From contig JACJWV010000015.1 in the NCBI GenBank assembly GCA_020636915.1, positions 1 through 64,000 of the forward strand: DNA of 64,000 bases, in the 5' to 3' direction. Under the pieces are notes generated by a model that had not been told where the DNA came from, did no database searches, and saw nothing but the letters and a program-made list of their open reading frames with translations. Shown here piece by piece: positions 8,029 to 16,341 of this stretch; positions within the stretch are counted from its first letter, which is position 1, and every line of letters begins with the position of its first letter. This DNA comes from Nocardioides sp. GTDB taxonomy: Bacteria; Actinomycetota; Actinomycetes; Propionibacteriales; Nocardioidaceae. Made by a program: the position numbers and the translations under genes.

Positions 8029-9201
8029 CTACCTCGTCCGGAGCCGCACCTGCTGGTGGTAGAGGGCCTTGCCGTTGTTGATCACCACGTCCGCCGAGCG
8101 GTCGGTCCCGGCGATCGCGACGCCGTAGAGGCTGGACGCCGCGCGCGGCGGCTTGATCGTGCGGACCGTGCCGAAGCTCGTCCCGGTCGCGCCGGTGCTG
8201 ACGACGTTGACCGCGTGGTAGGTCGTCCAGGCGATCCACAGGCGGCCGCCGGGTGCTGTCGAGATCGCGATGTCGCGGGCGCCGCGCGACCCGGGGACGG
8301 ACCGCGGCTGGGCGGACCCGACCCGCCACAGGCCCACCTTGTCGCAGGTCGGGTAGCCGATGCAGTACGCCGTCCAGAGGCCGCCCCCGGGTCGCGCGAC
8401 GAACGCGGTCGCCTGCAGCGGGGTGAGGACGTCGGTGCCGTCACTGGACCGGGGGACCTTCGTCGTGGGACCGACGGTCGGCAGCAGCTGCTTCACGAAC
8501 TGGCCGGCCCGGGCCGGGCTGTCGCCGTTCGCCGCGAAGGACACCCAGACCTCGTCCCCGTCGCGCGCCAGGGTCGAGTCGTAGGTGCAGCAGGCGCCGA
8601 AGTCGTAGGTCGAGTCCGCCCCGCCGGCGTTCCAGGTGAGGACGCCGTTGAGCGGGAAGGACACCACCGGGGTGCCGTCGGCCAGCGTGGTGGCGCCGGT
8701 GCCGTAGCTGTCCATCGCGTACTCGCTCTGGGTGAGCGCGCCGGGCTGGAGCGTCCACGCGGTCCCCGCGGCGCTCGACGTGGCGCTGTACATCTGCCCG
8801 GTGTTGAACGGGTCCGCGGTCACGCCGTCCGATCCGCCGAAGACCAGACGCATCCCGCCACCGGGCGTGCCGACGAGCTTCGGGTCCTCCGGCAGGCTCG
8901 CCCAGCCGTTCACGGCGACACCGGTCGCGCCGGTCGAGCCGTTGGCGCGGATCGTCGTGTACGCGAGCGTCTCGCTGGAGGGGTGGTGTCGCAGGTAGAC
9001 CAGGTGCAGGGCGCCGTTCGCGGTCCGGTAGAGGCCGGGCTCCGCGGTGTTGCGGACGTCGCCCGTGGTCACCTTCGTCCAGGTCCCCGGGCCGCCGCGG
9101 GCGGCGGAGGGGGTGCCGGAGGCGGGGGTGCCCGCGACCAGGGCGGGCAGGGCGATCCCGAGCGTGGAGACGACGGCGAGGAGCAGGCGGGACGTGCGCA
9201 T
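8029..9201 (-). CDS. Secreted beta-propeller-like (sialidase-fold) protein
   Basis: A 390-residue exported protein with a Sec signal peptide (MRTSRLLLAVVSTLGIALPA, cleavage probably near the AGTPASG stretch). The mature part consists of repeating beta-rich units with patterns such as NGALHLVYLRH, GGGMRLVFGGSDG, DGDEVWVSFAANGD and GGRLWIAWTTY. This resembles exo-alpha-sialidase/BNR-type propellers, but I see no clear Asp-box set or catalytic triad, so enzymatic activity is not assigned. The ATG at 9201 is chosen because it starts the signal peptide and has CAGATT 6 nt upstream; an upstream in-frame extension is not plausible. No transmembrane anchor follows the signal. Confidence 0.7.
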   Translation of the reverse strand: MRTSRLLLAVVSTLGIALPALVAGTPASGTPSAARGGPGTWTKVTTGDVRNTAEPGLYRTANGALHLVYLRHHPSSETLAYTTIRANGSTGATGVAVNGWASLPEDPKLVGTPGGGMRLVFGGSDGVTADPFNTGQMYSATSSAAGTAWTLQPGALTQSEYAMDSYGTGATTLADGTPVVSFPLNGVLTWNAGGADSTYDFGACCTYDSTLARDGDEVWVSFAANGDSPARAGQFVKQLLPTVGPTTKVPRSSDGTDVLTPLQATAFVARPGGGLWTAYCIGYPTCDKVGLWRVGSAQPRSVPGSRGARDIAISTAPGGRLWIAWTTYHAVNVVSTGATGTSFGTVRTIKPPRAASSLYGVAIAGTDRSADVVINNGKALYHQQVRLRTR

Positions 9202-9265
9202 GCTCGGAATCTGGCACCGCGGGGTCCGGCGCGCCACGGCCCTTCGGCACGGGGGCGACGGGGGA

Positions 9266-9493
9266 TTAGTGCCTCTTGCGCCGGTCGTGCGCCGACTGGG
9301 CACGGCGCCGCTTCCGCTCCTTGCGTTCCCGGCTGCCGTGCCGCGTCTGCGAGGCGTGCTGCGTCCCGGTGTTGCGGCGCGGCTGGGGAGTCCGCCGCTT
9401 CGTCGTGGGTCGGTGGCTGCGGCGGTAGAGCACGGCCACGACGAGGCCGACCGCCACGACAGCGAAGATCCCGAGGCCGGCGTACCAGGTCAC
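9266..9493 (-). CDS. Small membrane protein with basic tail (75 aa)
   Basis: A 75-residue protein with one N-terminal hydrophobic helix (YAGLGIFAVVAVGLVVAVLY, about residues 4-23). An extremely basic C-terminal tail follows (RRSHRPTTKRR, RERKERKRRR). The topology should place the tail in the cytoplasm, where it could bind nucleic acid or acidic lipids. The GTG start is inferred from the start of the hydrophobic helix; the ribosome site is weak. Longer upstream starts would run antisense into the M13 gene. I do not recognise the family. Confidence 0.55.
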   Translation of the reverse strand: MTWYAGLGIFAVVAVGLVVAVLYRRSHRPTTKRRTPQPRRNTGTQHASQTRHGSRERKERKRRRAQSAHDRRKRH

Positions 9494-9590
9494 GCCCGGC
9501 AACCTAGCGCCCCGGGACGCCCCGCGCTGCCGTTCGCCCTGCGCGAAAGCAGCGGGCCGGTTCCGCCGGGCAGCGGCTAGGGTCGCAGGC

Positions 9591-11540
9591 GTGACCACGC
9601 TCGACGACGCCCGTGAGGGCATGAACCCCGACATCCGGCCCCAGGACGACCTGTTCGGCCACGTCAACGGCCGCTGGCTCGACGAGACGGAGATCCCCTC
9701 CGACCGGTCGAGCTGGGGTCCGTTCGTCCAGCTCGCGGACATCGCCGAGGAGCAGGTGCACGCGATCATCGAGGAGCTCGCCCGCCGGGTCGAGGCCGGT
9801 GAGGACGTCGACGAGGACGCGCGCAAGATCGGCGACCTGTTCGCTTCCTTCATGGACGTGGAGGCCATCGCCGCGAAGGGCACGCGCCCGATCCGCCCGC
9901 TGCTGGCCGCGGTCGAGGGGCTGCGCGACGTCCGCGACCTGGCGGCCTTCCTGGGTGAGTTCGAGCGGATCGGCGGGCACGGCCTCTTCGGGTCCTACGT
10001 CGACACCGACTCCAAGAACTCCGACCGCTACCTCTTCAACCTGGTCCAGGGCGGTCTCGGGCTGCCCGACGAGTCCTACTACCGCGACGACAAGTTCGCC
10101 GAGGTCCGGGACAAGTACGTCGCCTACCTGGACCGGCTCTTCACGCTGGCCGACCACGACGACCCCGCCGGCGCGGCCGCGACCGTCCTGGCGATCGACA
10201 CCCGGCTCGCCGCCGGCCACTGGGAGCGGGCGGAGACCCGCGACGTCCAGAAGACCTACAACCTGATGACCAAGGCCGAGCTCGTCGAGCTGTGCCCGAC
10301 CTTCGACTGGGACGCCTTCGTCACCAACCTCGGAGGCTCCGACGAGACCCTCGCCGAGGTGTGCGTGCGGCAGCCGTCGTACTTCTCCCACCTCTCCGGG
10401 GTGCTGGAGGAGGTCGGCCTCGACGAGTGGCGGCAGTGGCTGCTCGCGCACGTGCTGCGCGCGACCGCGGGCTACCTCACCGACGACTTCGTCGAGACCA
10501 ACTTCGACTTCTACGGGCGCACCCTCAACGGCACCCCCGAGCTGCGGGCCCGTTGGAAGCGCGGCGTCGCCCTGGTCGAGGGCGCGATGGGCGAGGCGGT
10601 GGGCAAGGAGTACGTCGCCCGGCACTTCCCGCCGCACTCCAAGGCGATGATGGACGAGCTGGTCGCGAACCTCCTGGCCGCCTACCGGCAGTCCATCTCG
10701 AAGCTGGACTGGATGACCGACGAGACCAAGCAGCGCGCCTTCGAGAAGCTCGACACCTTCCGGCCCAAGATCGGCTACCCCGAGAAGTTCCGCGACTACT
10801 CGCGGCTGCAGGTCACCCACGACGACCTGCTCGGCAACGTGGCGGCCGCGTCGGCGTTCGAGACCGACCGGCAGCTGGCGAAGATCGGGGCGCCCGTGGA
10901 CCGCGACGAGTGGTTCATGCTGCCGCAGACGGTCAACGCCTACTACAACCCCGGCACCAACGAGATCTGCTTCCCCGCCGGGATCCTGCAGAAGCCGTTC
11001 TTCTCCCCGGAGGCCGCGGAGGCCGAGAACTACGGCGGCATCGGCGCGGTGATCGGCCACGAGATCGGTCACGGGTTCGACGACCAGGGGGCGCAGTACG
11101 ACGGCGCAGGCAACCTCCACGACTGGTGGACGCCCGACGACAAGGCGGCGTTCGAGGTGAAGTCGAAGGCGCTGATCGAGCAGTACGACGGCTTCGAGCC
11201 GCGCAACCTCCCCGGCGAGCGGGTCAACGGCGCGCTCACCGTCGGCGAGAACATCGGCGACCTCGGCGGGCTGACGATCGGCCACACGGCGTACCTCCTC
11301 GCCCACGGCGGCGAGGCCTCCGTCGAGGACCGGCAGCGGCTCTTCCTCAACTGGGCCTACTGCTGGCGGACCAAGCGCCGCAAGGAGCAGGACCTGCAGT
11401 ACCTCACGATCGACCCGCACAGCCCGCCGGAGTTCCGCGCCAACATCGTGCGCAACCTCGACGAGTTCCACGAGGTGTTCGCGACGTCCGAGGGCGACGG
11501 GCTCTGGCTCGACCCGGCCGACCGCGTCCGCATCTGGTAG
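9591..11540 (+). CDS. M13 family zinc metallopeptidase (neprilysin/PepO-like)
   Basis: A 649-residue peptidase. The zinc motif HEIGH (about 489-493, in VIGHEIGHGFDDQG) is followed by the third ligand region ENIGDLGG. Upstream is the family's substrate-binding motif NAYYNP. The large helical N-terminal part (about 1-430) is the usual M13 cap domain that limits substrates to short peptides. There is no signal peptide, so it is probably cytoplasmic, as is common for actinobacterial PepO-like enzymes. The C-terminal VRIW is the conserved M13 terminus (CxxW-like). A TAGGGT box 7 nt before the GTG start indicates leaderless expression. Confidence 0.93.
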   Translation: MTTLDDAREGMNPDIRPQDDLFGHVNGRWLDETEIPSDRSSWGPFVQLADIAEEQVHAIIEELARRVEAGEDVDEDARKIGDLFASFMDVEAIAAKGTRPIRPLLAAVEGLRDVRDLAAFLGEFERIGGHGLFGSYVDTDSKNSDRYLFNLVQGGLGLPDESYYRDDKFAEVRDKYVAYLDRLFTLADHDDPAGAAATVLAIDTRLAAGHWERAETRDVQKTYNLMTKAELVELCPTFDWDAFVTNLGGSDETLAEVCVRQPSYFSHLSGVLEEVGLDEWRQWLLAHVLRATAGYLTDDFVETNFDFYGRTLNGTPELRARWKRGVALVEGAMGEAVGKEYVARHFPPHSKAMMDELVANLLAAYRQSISKLDWMTDETKQRAFEKLDTFRPKIGYPEKFRDYSRLQVTHDDLLGNVAAASAFETDRQLAKIGAPVDRDEWFMLPQTVNAYYNPGTNEICFPAGILQKPFFSPEAAEAENYGGIGAVIGHEIGHGFDDQGAQYDGAGNLHDWWTPDDKAAFEVKSKALIEQYDGFEPRNLPGERVNGALTVGENIGDLGGLTIGHTAYLLAHGGEASVEDRQRLFLNWAYCWRTKRRKEQDLQYLTIDPHSPPEFRANIVRNLDEFHEVFATSEGDGLWLDPADRVRIW

Positions 11541-11569
11541 GCGCGACCGCGCCAGCGGGTGTGATCGTC

Positions 11570-11627
11570 GGTGGTTGAGCAGCGAGCGCGACCGACGCAG
11601 GAGGTCGCGACCGAGCGTGTCGAGACC
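11570..11627. repeat. Dispersed GGTGGTYGAGC...GTCGAGACC element overlapping a gene start
   Basis: The segment begins GGTGGTTGAGC (11570) and ends GTCGAGACC (11619-11627), with an inner GGTCGCGACC-like palindrome. The same terminal blocks form a compact 22-nt unit, reverse-oriented, at 46239-46260. The copy here contains the only plausible in-frame start codon of the ComB-like gene, so the first 19 or so codons of that gene are repeat-derived. Confidence 0.55.
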
Positions 11628-12371
11628 CAGCGGGCTCCGCTCGACACTGCCCATCGGCAGCGGGACTTCCGCATCCGGTTCGACTGGGGGGCGACCGGGG
11701 CGGCTGCCGTCGTCGACCCTACGGGGACCGCGGTCGTGGTCGACGTGCTGTCGTTCACCACGACGCTGACCGTGGCGGTCGAGCGGGGGATGACCGTCTT
11801 CCCCTTCGGGTGGAAGGACGAGCGAGCGCAGGCGTACGCCGCCGAGCGCGGTGCCGTGCTCGCCCGGGGCCGGTCGCTCCGCGAGGGAGTGAGCCTCTCG
11901 CCGGCGTCGGTGCGGGCGTCGACGGGTGTCGACCGGCTGGTGCTGCCCTCCCCGAACGGATCCTCGATCGCCTTCGCCCTCGCCGGATCGGGCGCCACGG
12001 TGGTCGGCGCCGCGCTGCGCAACGCCGCCGGGGTCGCCCGGTGGCTCGCCGCACGCGGCGGCCCGGTGGCGGTGGTCGCGGCCGGCGAGCGCTGGCCGGA
12101 CGGCACCCTGCGCCCCGCGGTCGAGGACCTGTGGGGCGCCGGCGCGGTCGTCGCGGGCCTGGTCGACCTGGGGGTGACCGGGTTGTCGCCCGAGGCCCGG
12201 GTGGCCGAGCGCGCCTACCGCGCCGCCCGGCTCCCCGAGGACCTGCTGGCCTGCGCGAGCGGCCAGGAGCTGGCCGGCATCGGGTTCGAGTCCGACGTCG
12301 AGATCGCCGCCGAGCTGGACGCGACCGATGTCGTGCCCGTGCTCGTCGATGAGGCGTTCGTCGCACGTTGA
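11571..12371 (+). CDS. 2-phosphosulfolactate phosphatase (ComB) family protein
   Basis: A 266-residue protein of the ComB fold. The characteristic segment AVVVDVLSFTTTLTVAVERG opens the domain (about residue 47). It is followed by the family blocks LVLPSPNGSSIAFAL and AAGERWPDGTLRPAVEDLWG, where the Mg-binding acidic residues lie. In methanogens ComB dephosphorylates 2-phosphosulfolactate in coenzyme M synthesis. No other sulfolactate or coenzyme M gene is nearby, and the actinobacterial role is uncertain. The N-terminal 25 or so residues are translated from a dispersed repeat. GTG 11571 is the only start available before the domain, and no leaderless -10 box precedes it. The stop codon lies inside a 21-nt tandem repeat. 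Confidence 0.75.
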   Translation: MVEQRARPTQEVATERVETQRAPLDTAHRQRDFRIRFDWGATGAAAVVDPTGTAVVVDVLSFTTTLTVAVERGMTVFPFGWKDERAQAYAAERGAVLARGRSLREGVSLSPASVRASTGVDRLVLPSPNGSSIAFALAGSGATVVGAALRNAAGVARWLAARGGPVAVVAAGERWPDGTLRPAVEDLWGAGAVVAGLVDLGVTGLSPEARVAERAYRAARLPEDLLACASGQELAGIGFESDVEIAAELDATDVVPVLVDEAFVAR

Positions 12372-12430
12372 GTCGAGACTTCCGTCGCTTGAGTCGAGAC
12401 TTCCGTCGTTTCAGTCGGGAGTTCTGACGC
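12368..12430. repeat. Three tandem 21-nt units (TTGAGTCGAGACTTCCGTCG family)
   Basis: Three consecutive 21-nt units start at 12368, 12389 and 12410. The first two differ at one position; the third is degenerate (TTCAGTCGGGAGTTCTGACG). The first unit includes the ComB-like gene's TGA. The block lies between convergent genes. Related units recur as two direct and three inverted copies at 50337-50450. Confidence 0.7.
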
Positions 12431-12460
12431 CGCGCGGGCCGCGCCGGGTGGGCGGCGGGG

Positions 12461-12955
12461 TCAGGACGGCAGGCAGGCGTCGAGGTCGGCGAGCTGCTGG
12501 TCGTGCGGCTCGGGCACGGCGAAGTAGCGCACGACGACGTTGCCGGCGATCCGGCTCGTGGGGGTGTCCTCGTCGGAGAGGGTGATCGCGGCGCGGTTCG
12601 CCGCCGCTGCGGCCGGGTCGGCGAAGACCCACAGGTCGACGCCCTGGTCGCCGTCCCAGCCGTCGAGGGGCTGCACCTCGATGCCCTCGGTGGCGACCTC
12701 GACGCCCAGCGGCGTGGTGTCCGTCAGTTCGGCCGGCAGGCCGGCGTCGGCCAGGCAGCCGAGGAGGTCGTCGGGGCTGATGCCGTCGGAGACCTCCAGG
12801 CCTGCGCCCGTGCTCCCCGCGGTCGTGGGCGGGTCGCTCCCCACGCCCTCGGAGTCGTCGCCCCCGCAGCCCACCAGTGCGGTGCCGAGCAGGACGACGG
12901 CGGGCAGGACCAGGGCGGCGCGCAGGGCATGCGGTCGGGCGTACGGTCGGCTCAC
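12461..12955 (-). CDS. Hypothetical lipoprotein
   Basis: A 164-residue exported lipoprotein. Its signal peptide (hydrophobic LVLPAVVLLGTALVGC) ends in a lipobox with Cys30, followed by an acidic, Gly/Thr-rich linker (GGDDSEGVGSDPPTT). The folded part (about 50-164) has two Cys residues (LLGCLADAG and near-terminal DACLPS) that could form a disulfide. It also has the segment GVDLWVFADPAAAAANRAAI. I do not recognise a functional family. The GTG start is chosen because it gives a normal signal peptide length. The gene converges with the ComB-like gene across the tandem repeat. Confidence 0.7.
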   Translation of the reverse strand: MSRPYARPHALRAALVLPAVVLLGTALVGCGGDDSEGVGSDPPTTAGSTGAGLEVSDGISPDDLLGCLADAGLPAELTDTTPLGVEVATEGIEVQPLDGWDGDQGVDLWVFADPAAAAANRAAITLSDEDTPTSRIAGNVVVRYFAVPEPHDQQLADLDACLPS

Positions 12956-13103
12956 GCGTCGTACCCTGCCGTGCGGCGCCCGGGTCCGCACGCGCTTTCG
13001 CCCGGGGGGTCGGGCCACGGCCGACTGCCGGCGTCAGTCACTCCCGCGGCCCGGCCGGGTGCGGCGAGGTCGGGCCGCGGGAGCGATCCGATGGGTCCGG
13101 CGG

Positions 13104-13667
13104 TCAGGTGACGTTGCCGCAGACCGCCTGGACGTGCATGGTGTCTGCGCCGGGGATCCCCGTCGTGTAGGCCGTCGCGGTGCTGGTCGAGGCCATCACG
13201 ACCTGGACGGCCGCGTTGGAGGAGCTCCAGTACCCGGCCACCCCCAGCAGCTTCTTGCCGGCGGTGCAGCTGACCGACACCGAGCCCGACGTGTTGGCGG
13301 CCATGGCCTTGGTGTTCGAGACCTGCTCGTAGCCGGACACGCCCGGCGGGCCGACGGGTCCGGCAGGACCCGCGGGACCCGCGGGACCCGCGGGTCCGGC
13401 GGGTCCGGCAGGTCCGGTCGAGCCGGGGTCGCCCTGAGGGCCGGCGGGGCCGGCGGGGCCGGTCGCCCCTTGGAGGTCGGTGACGGTCGCGGCGGACATG
13501 TCGGCGGTCTTGAGGGTGCCGTCCTTGATGTCCTTCGTGGTGACGGTGTTGTCCTTGATCTGCTTGCCGGTGATCATCTTCGCGGCGATCGCCCCGCCCG
13601 AGAACGACAGGGCGAGGGCGAGGGCGGCGACGAGGATGACCGGGACCGAGCGCGGGAATCGTTCCAT
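13104..13667 (-). CDS. Secreted collagen-like protein
   Basis: A 187-residue exported protein. A signal peptide (MERFPRSVPVILVAALALAL) leads to a short region with repeats of the type ITGKQIKDNTV/TKDIKDGTL. Residues 67-109 then give about 14 uninterrupted Gly-X-Y triplets dominated by GPA. The last 75 or so residues form a beta-rich C-terminal domain with two Cys (SVSCTAG, QAVCGN). Bacterial Gly-X-Y repeats can form collagen triple helices, so this is probably a trimeric surface or secreted fibre with a trimerising C-terminal head. A TAGCGT box lies 6 nt before the ATG. The repeat DNA varies in length easily by slippage. It is divergent from the RecQ-like gene. Confidence 0.82.
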   Translation of the reverse strand: MERFPRSVPVILVAALALALSFSGGAIAAKMITGKQIKDNTVTTKDIKDGTLKTADMSAATVTDLQGATGPAGPAGPQGDPGSTGPAGPAGPAGPAGPAGPAGPVGPPGVSGYEQVSNTKAMAANTSGSVSVSCTAGKKLLGVAGYWSSSNAAVQVVMASTSTATAYTTGIPGADTMHVQAVCGNVT

Positions 13668-13857
13668 TCGCTGACGCTAGGTCGTGCGTCCCCAGACTGC
13701 CATGGTCTGGACGGGCTACGACCTCCGGACCCGGACGGGTCAGGTCGGGACCCCGACCGGCCCCCTGTCACCGTCCCCGAGCGCCGAGGGTGGCGCGCGG
13801 CGGGTGCCTGTGGACGGCCGGCGGGCGGCGTCGGAGGAGCCTGGTAGACAGGTCGGC

Positions 13858-15969
13858 ATGACAGCGGACCGGGCCGACCTCGACCCCCGGACGGCGGCGG
13901 AGGCCCACCTGCGCGCGCTCGTCGGGTCCGACGACGCCGTCCTGCGCGAGGACCAGTGGGCGGCGATCGAGGCGCTCGCGGTCGACCGCCGTCGCGCGCT
14001 GGTGGTGCAGCGCACCGGCTGGGGCAAGTCGGCGGTCTACTTCGTCGCGACCCTGCTGTTGCGCGAGCAGGGCGCGGGGCCCACCGTCATCGTGTCGCCG
14101 CTGCTGGCCCTGATGCGCAACCAGATCGCCGCCGCCGAGCGGGCCGGCATCCGGGCGGTCACCATCAACTCGACCAACATGGAGAGCTGGGAGCCGATCC
14201 AGGAGGCCGTGCGCGCGGGCGAGGTCGACGTGCTGCTGGTCAGCCCCGAGCGACTCAACAACCCGGGGTTCCGCGACGAGGTGCTGCCCCGGCTGGCCGC
14301 CACCTGCGGCCTGCTGGTGGTCGACGAGGCGCACTGCATCTCCGACTGGGGCCACGACTTCCGGCCCGACTACCGGCGGATCCGCACGCTGCTCGACGAC
14401 CTGCCCACCGGCATCCCGGTGCTCGCGACCACGGCCACCGCGAACGCCCGGGTCACCCAGGACGTCGCCGAGCAGCTCGGCAGCGCGGGTTCGCTGGGCG
14501 ACGTCCTGGTGCTCAGGGGCTCGCTCGACCGCGAGTCGCTGCGACTCGGCGTGGTCCGCCTCCGCACGCCCGAGCAGCGCCTGGCGTGGCTGGCCGACCA
14601 CCTCGCCGAGCAGCCGGGCTCGGGCATCGTCTACTGCCTCACGGTCGCAGCCACCCAGGAGATCGCCGACTACCTGCGGTCGCGAGGGCATGACGTGGCG
14701 GCGTACTCCGGCCAGACCGAGACCACCGAGCGGCACGCGCTCGAGCAGGACCTCGCTGCCGGTCGGGTCAAGGCGCTGGTGGCGACCAGCGCCCTCGGCA
14801 TGGGCTTCGACGCGACGCTCGGCTTCGTCGTCAACATGGGCGCCCCGTCCTCACCGGTCTCCTACTACCAGCAGGTGGGCCGCGCGGGTCGCGGCACCGA
14901 CGCCGCGACGGTGGTGCTCCTCCCGGCCACCGAGGACCGCGACATCTGGGCCTACTTCGCCTCGCTCGCGTTCCCGCGCGAGGAGCAGGTGCGGCGCACC
15001 CTCGACGTGCTCGCCGAGGAGGGCCGGCCGCTGAGCACCGCCGCGCTGGAGACGTACGTCGACCTCAACCGCACCCGCCTGGAGACGATGCTCAAGGTGC
15101 TCGACGTCGACGGTGCGGTCCGCCGGGTGCGCGGCGGCTGGGAGGCGACCGGGCAGCCATGGACCTACGACGAGGAGCGCTACCGCCGGGTGCGCGAGGC
15201 GCGGGAACGGGAGCAGCAGGCGATGCTGGACTACATCGCGACCGACCGCTGCCGGATGCGGTTCCTGCGCGAGCAGCTCGACGACCCGGGCGCGGAGGAC
15301 TGCGGCCGGTGCGACTCCTGCGGCGGGCTGACCCTGTCGGCGGCCGTCTCCGACGCCGCGGTCGAGGAGGCGGGCGCTCGGCTGGCCCGTCCCGGCGTGG
15401 TGGTCGAGCCCCGCAAGATGTGGCCGACCGCGCTGGGCAACCTCGGCGTCGACCTCAAGGGCAAGATCGCCGAGGCCGCCGAGGAGGGGCGCGCGGTCGC
15501 CCGTCTCACCGACCTCGGCCACGGCAACGCGCTGCGCGAGCTCTTCGCCGCCGACACCCCGGACGGCCCGGTCCCGGTCCCGCTGGTCAAGGCGGTCATC
15601 GAGGTGCTCGGTGACTGGCGGCCGCCGGTCGACGGGATCGTCGTCGTGGAGTCGGTGACCCGGCCCACGCTCACCGCCGACCTGGCCGACGGCCTGTCGC
15701 GCTACCTCCGGGTGCCGGTCGTGGGCCGGTGGGCCGTCGTCGACCCCGACGTCGGCCCCGGCCAGGGCGCCGCCAACTCCGCCCAGCGCGTCGCCGCGGT
15801 CGGCCGTCGGTTCGCGCTGCAGACCTGCGAGTCGTCACTCGCCGGCCAGCGCCTGCTGCTGGTCGACGACCTGGTCGTCACCGGCTGGACCCTCACCCTC
15901 GCCGCCCGGGCGCTGCGTGCCGCCGGCGCCGCCGAGGTGCGCCCGCTGGTGCTCGGCACCCAGTCCTGA
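13858..15969 (+). CDS. RecQ-like ATP-dependent DNA helicase fused to a phosphoribosyltransferase domain
   Basis: A 703-residue fusion. The N-terminal helicase core has Walker A-like QRTGWGKSAVYF, the DEAH box in VVDEAHCISDWGHDFRPDYRRI region, and motif VI in YYQQVGRAGRG. A RecQ-type zinc cluster follows (CRMRFLREQ, then CGRCDSC). The last 160 or so residues carry a PRPP-binding loop (LLLVDDLVVTGWTLTLAARA), as in ComF/type I phosphoribosyltransferases. The helicase should unwind DNA 3' to 5'. The attached domain may bind a nucleotide or PRPP rather than act as a salvage enzyme. The ATG at 13858 is preferred over a longer upstream reading, which is low in complexity. A -10-like TAGACA lies 7 nt upstream. 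Confidence 0.88.
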   Translation: MTADRADLDPRTAAEAHLRALVGSDDAVLREDQWAAIEALAVDRRRALVVQRTGWGKSAVYFVATLLLREQGAGPTVIVSPLLALMRNQIAAAERAGIRAVTINSTNMESWEPIQEAVRAGEVDVLLVSPERLNNPGFRDEVLPRLAATCGLLVVDEAHCISDWGHDFRPDYRRIRTLLDDLPTGIPVLATTATANARVTQDVAEQLGSAGSLGDVLVLRGSLDRESLRLGVVRLRTPEQRLAWLADHLAEQPGSGIVYCLTVAATQEIADYLRSRGHDVAAYSGQTETTERHALEQDLAAGRVKALVATSALGMGFDATLGFVVNMGAPSSPVSYYQQVGRAGRGTDAATVVLLPATEDRDIWAYFASLAFPREEQVRRTLDVLAEEGRPLSTAALETYVDLNRTRLETMLKVLDVDGAVRRVRGGWEATGQPWTYDEERYRRVREAREREQQAMLDYIATDRCRMRFLREQLDDPGAEDCGRCDSCGGLTLSAAVSDAAVEEAGARLARPGVVVEPRKMWPTALGNLGVDLKGKIAEAAEEGRAVARLTDLGHGNALRELFAADTPDGPVPVPLVKAVIEVLGDWRPPVDGIVVVESVTRPTLTADLADGLSRYLRVPVVGRWAVVDPDVGPGQGAANSAQRVAAVGRRFALQTCESSLAGQRLLLVDDLVVTGWTLTLAARALRAAGAAEVRPLVLGTQS

Positions 15970-16119
15970 GCCTCGGCGCGACCGAAGCGGCCGCCTGGTT
16001 CCGCCGCGCGACGCTCATCGCCACGTTCCGGAGCGTTCCATTGCGGCTCTTGCGACGCCACCATCATGGGTCCGAGAAGTCTCAGCGGTCACACCAGCCA
16101 CACCAGGTCGAACCGGTCG

Positions 16120-16173
16120 GGGGAAACCCGCACGACACGCCGCTCCGGCCCGGCGTGTCGTGCGGGTTTCCCC
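16120..16173. terminator. 23-bp perfect hairpin, CCCGCACGAC family, copy 2
   Basis: Positions 16120-16142 and 16151-16173 are exact reverse complements, giving a 23-bp stem and an 8-nt loop (CTCCGGCC). The inner part is the CCCGCACGACACGCCG unit; the outer part is GGGGAAA/TTTCCCC. It lies between the convergent RecQ-like and acyltransferase genes, as expected for a bidirectional terminator, although no long T-run follows. It is the best-paired member of the family. Confidence 0.75.
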
Positions 16174-16341
16174 GGGCAGGTGTCGACAGCAGGACCACCG
16201 ATCAACCCCCAGGCCGGGAGACCGCGCCGACACCTGCGGGGCCGTCCCCGCCTCGTCGGCCTGTCGGTCGCAACCCCGGGGCACCCCCAGCCCACGGTCG
16301 CCGGCCCGGGTCGCGGCACCCACGGATGCAGCAGGAGAGCC
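16174..16341. other. Non-coding remainder of the 372-bp gap after the RecQ-like gene
   Basis: No credible gene is present. The stretch CGGCCTGTCGGTCGCAACCC (16256 onward) matches part of the right arm of the palindromic element at 45898-46216, so this may be a decayed fragment of that element. The left part of the gap (15970-16119) shows nothing I can interpret. Confidence 0.4.

Noticed and set aside
11571..12371. Coenzyme M biosynthesis locus
   Set aside because: Only a ComB-fold protein is present; no phosphosulfolactate synthase, dehydrogenase or decarboxylase gene is nearby.
13330..13460. Tandem GGTCCGGCAGG-like repeats resembling a CRISPR or minisatellite
   Set aside because: They encode the in-frame Gly-X-Y tract of the collagen-like protein and have no spacer structure.
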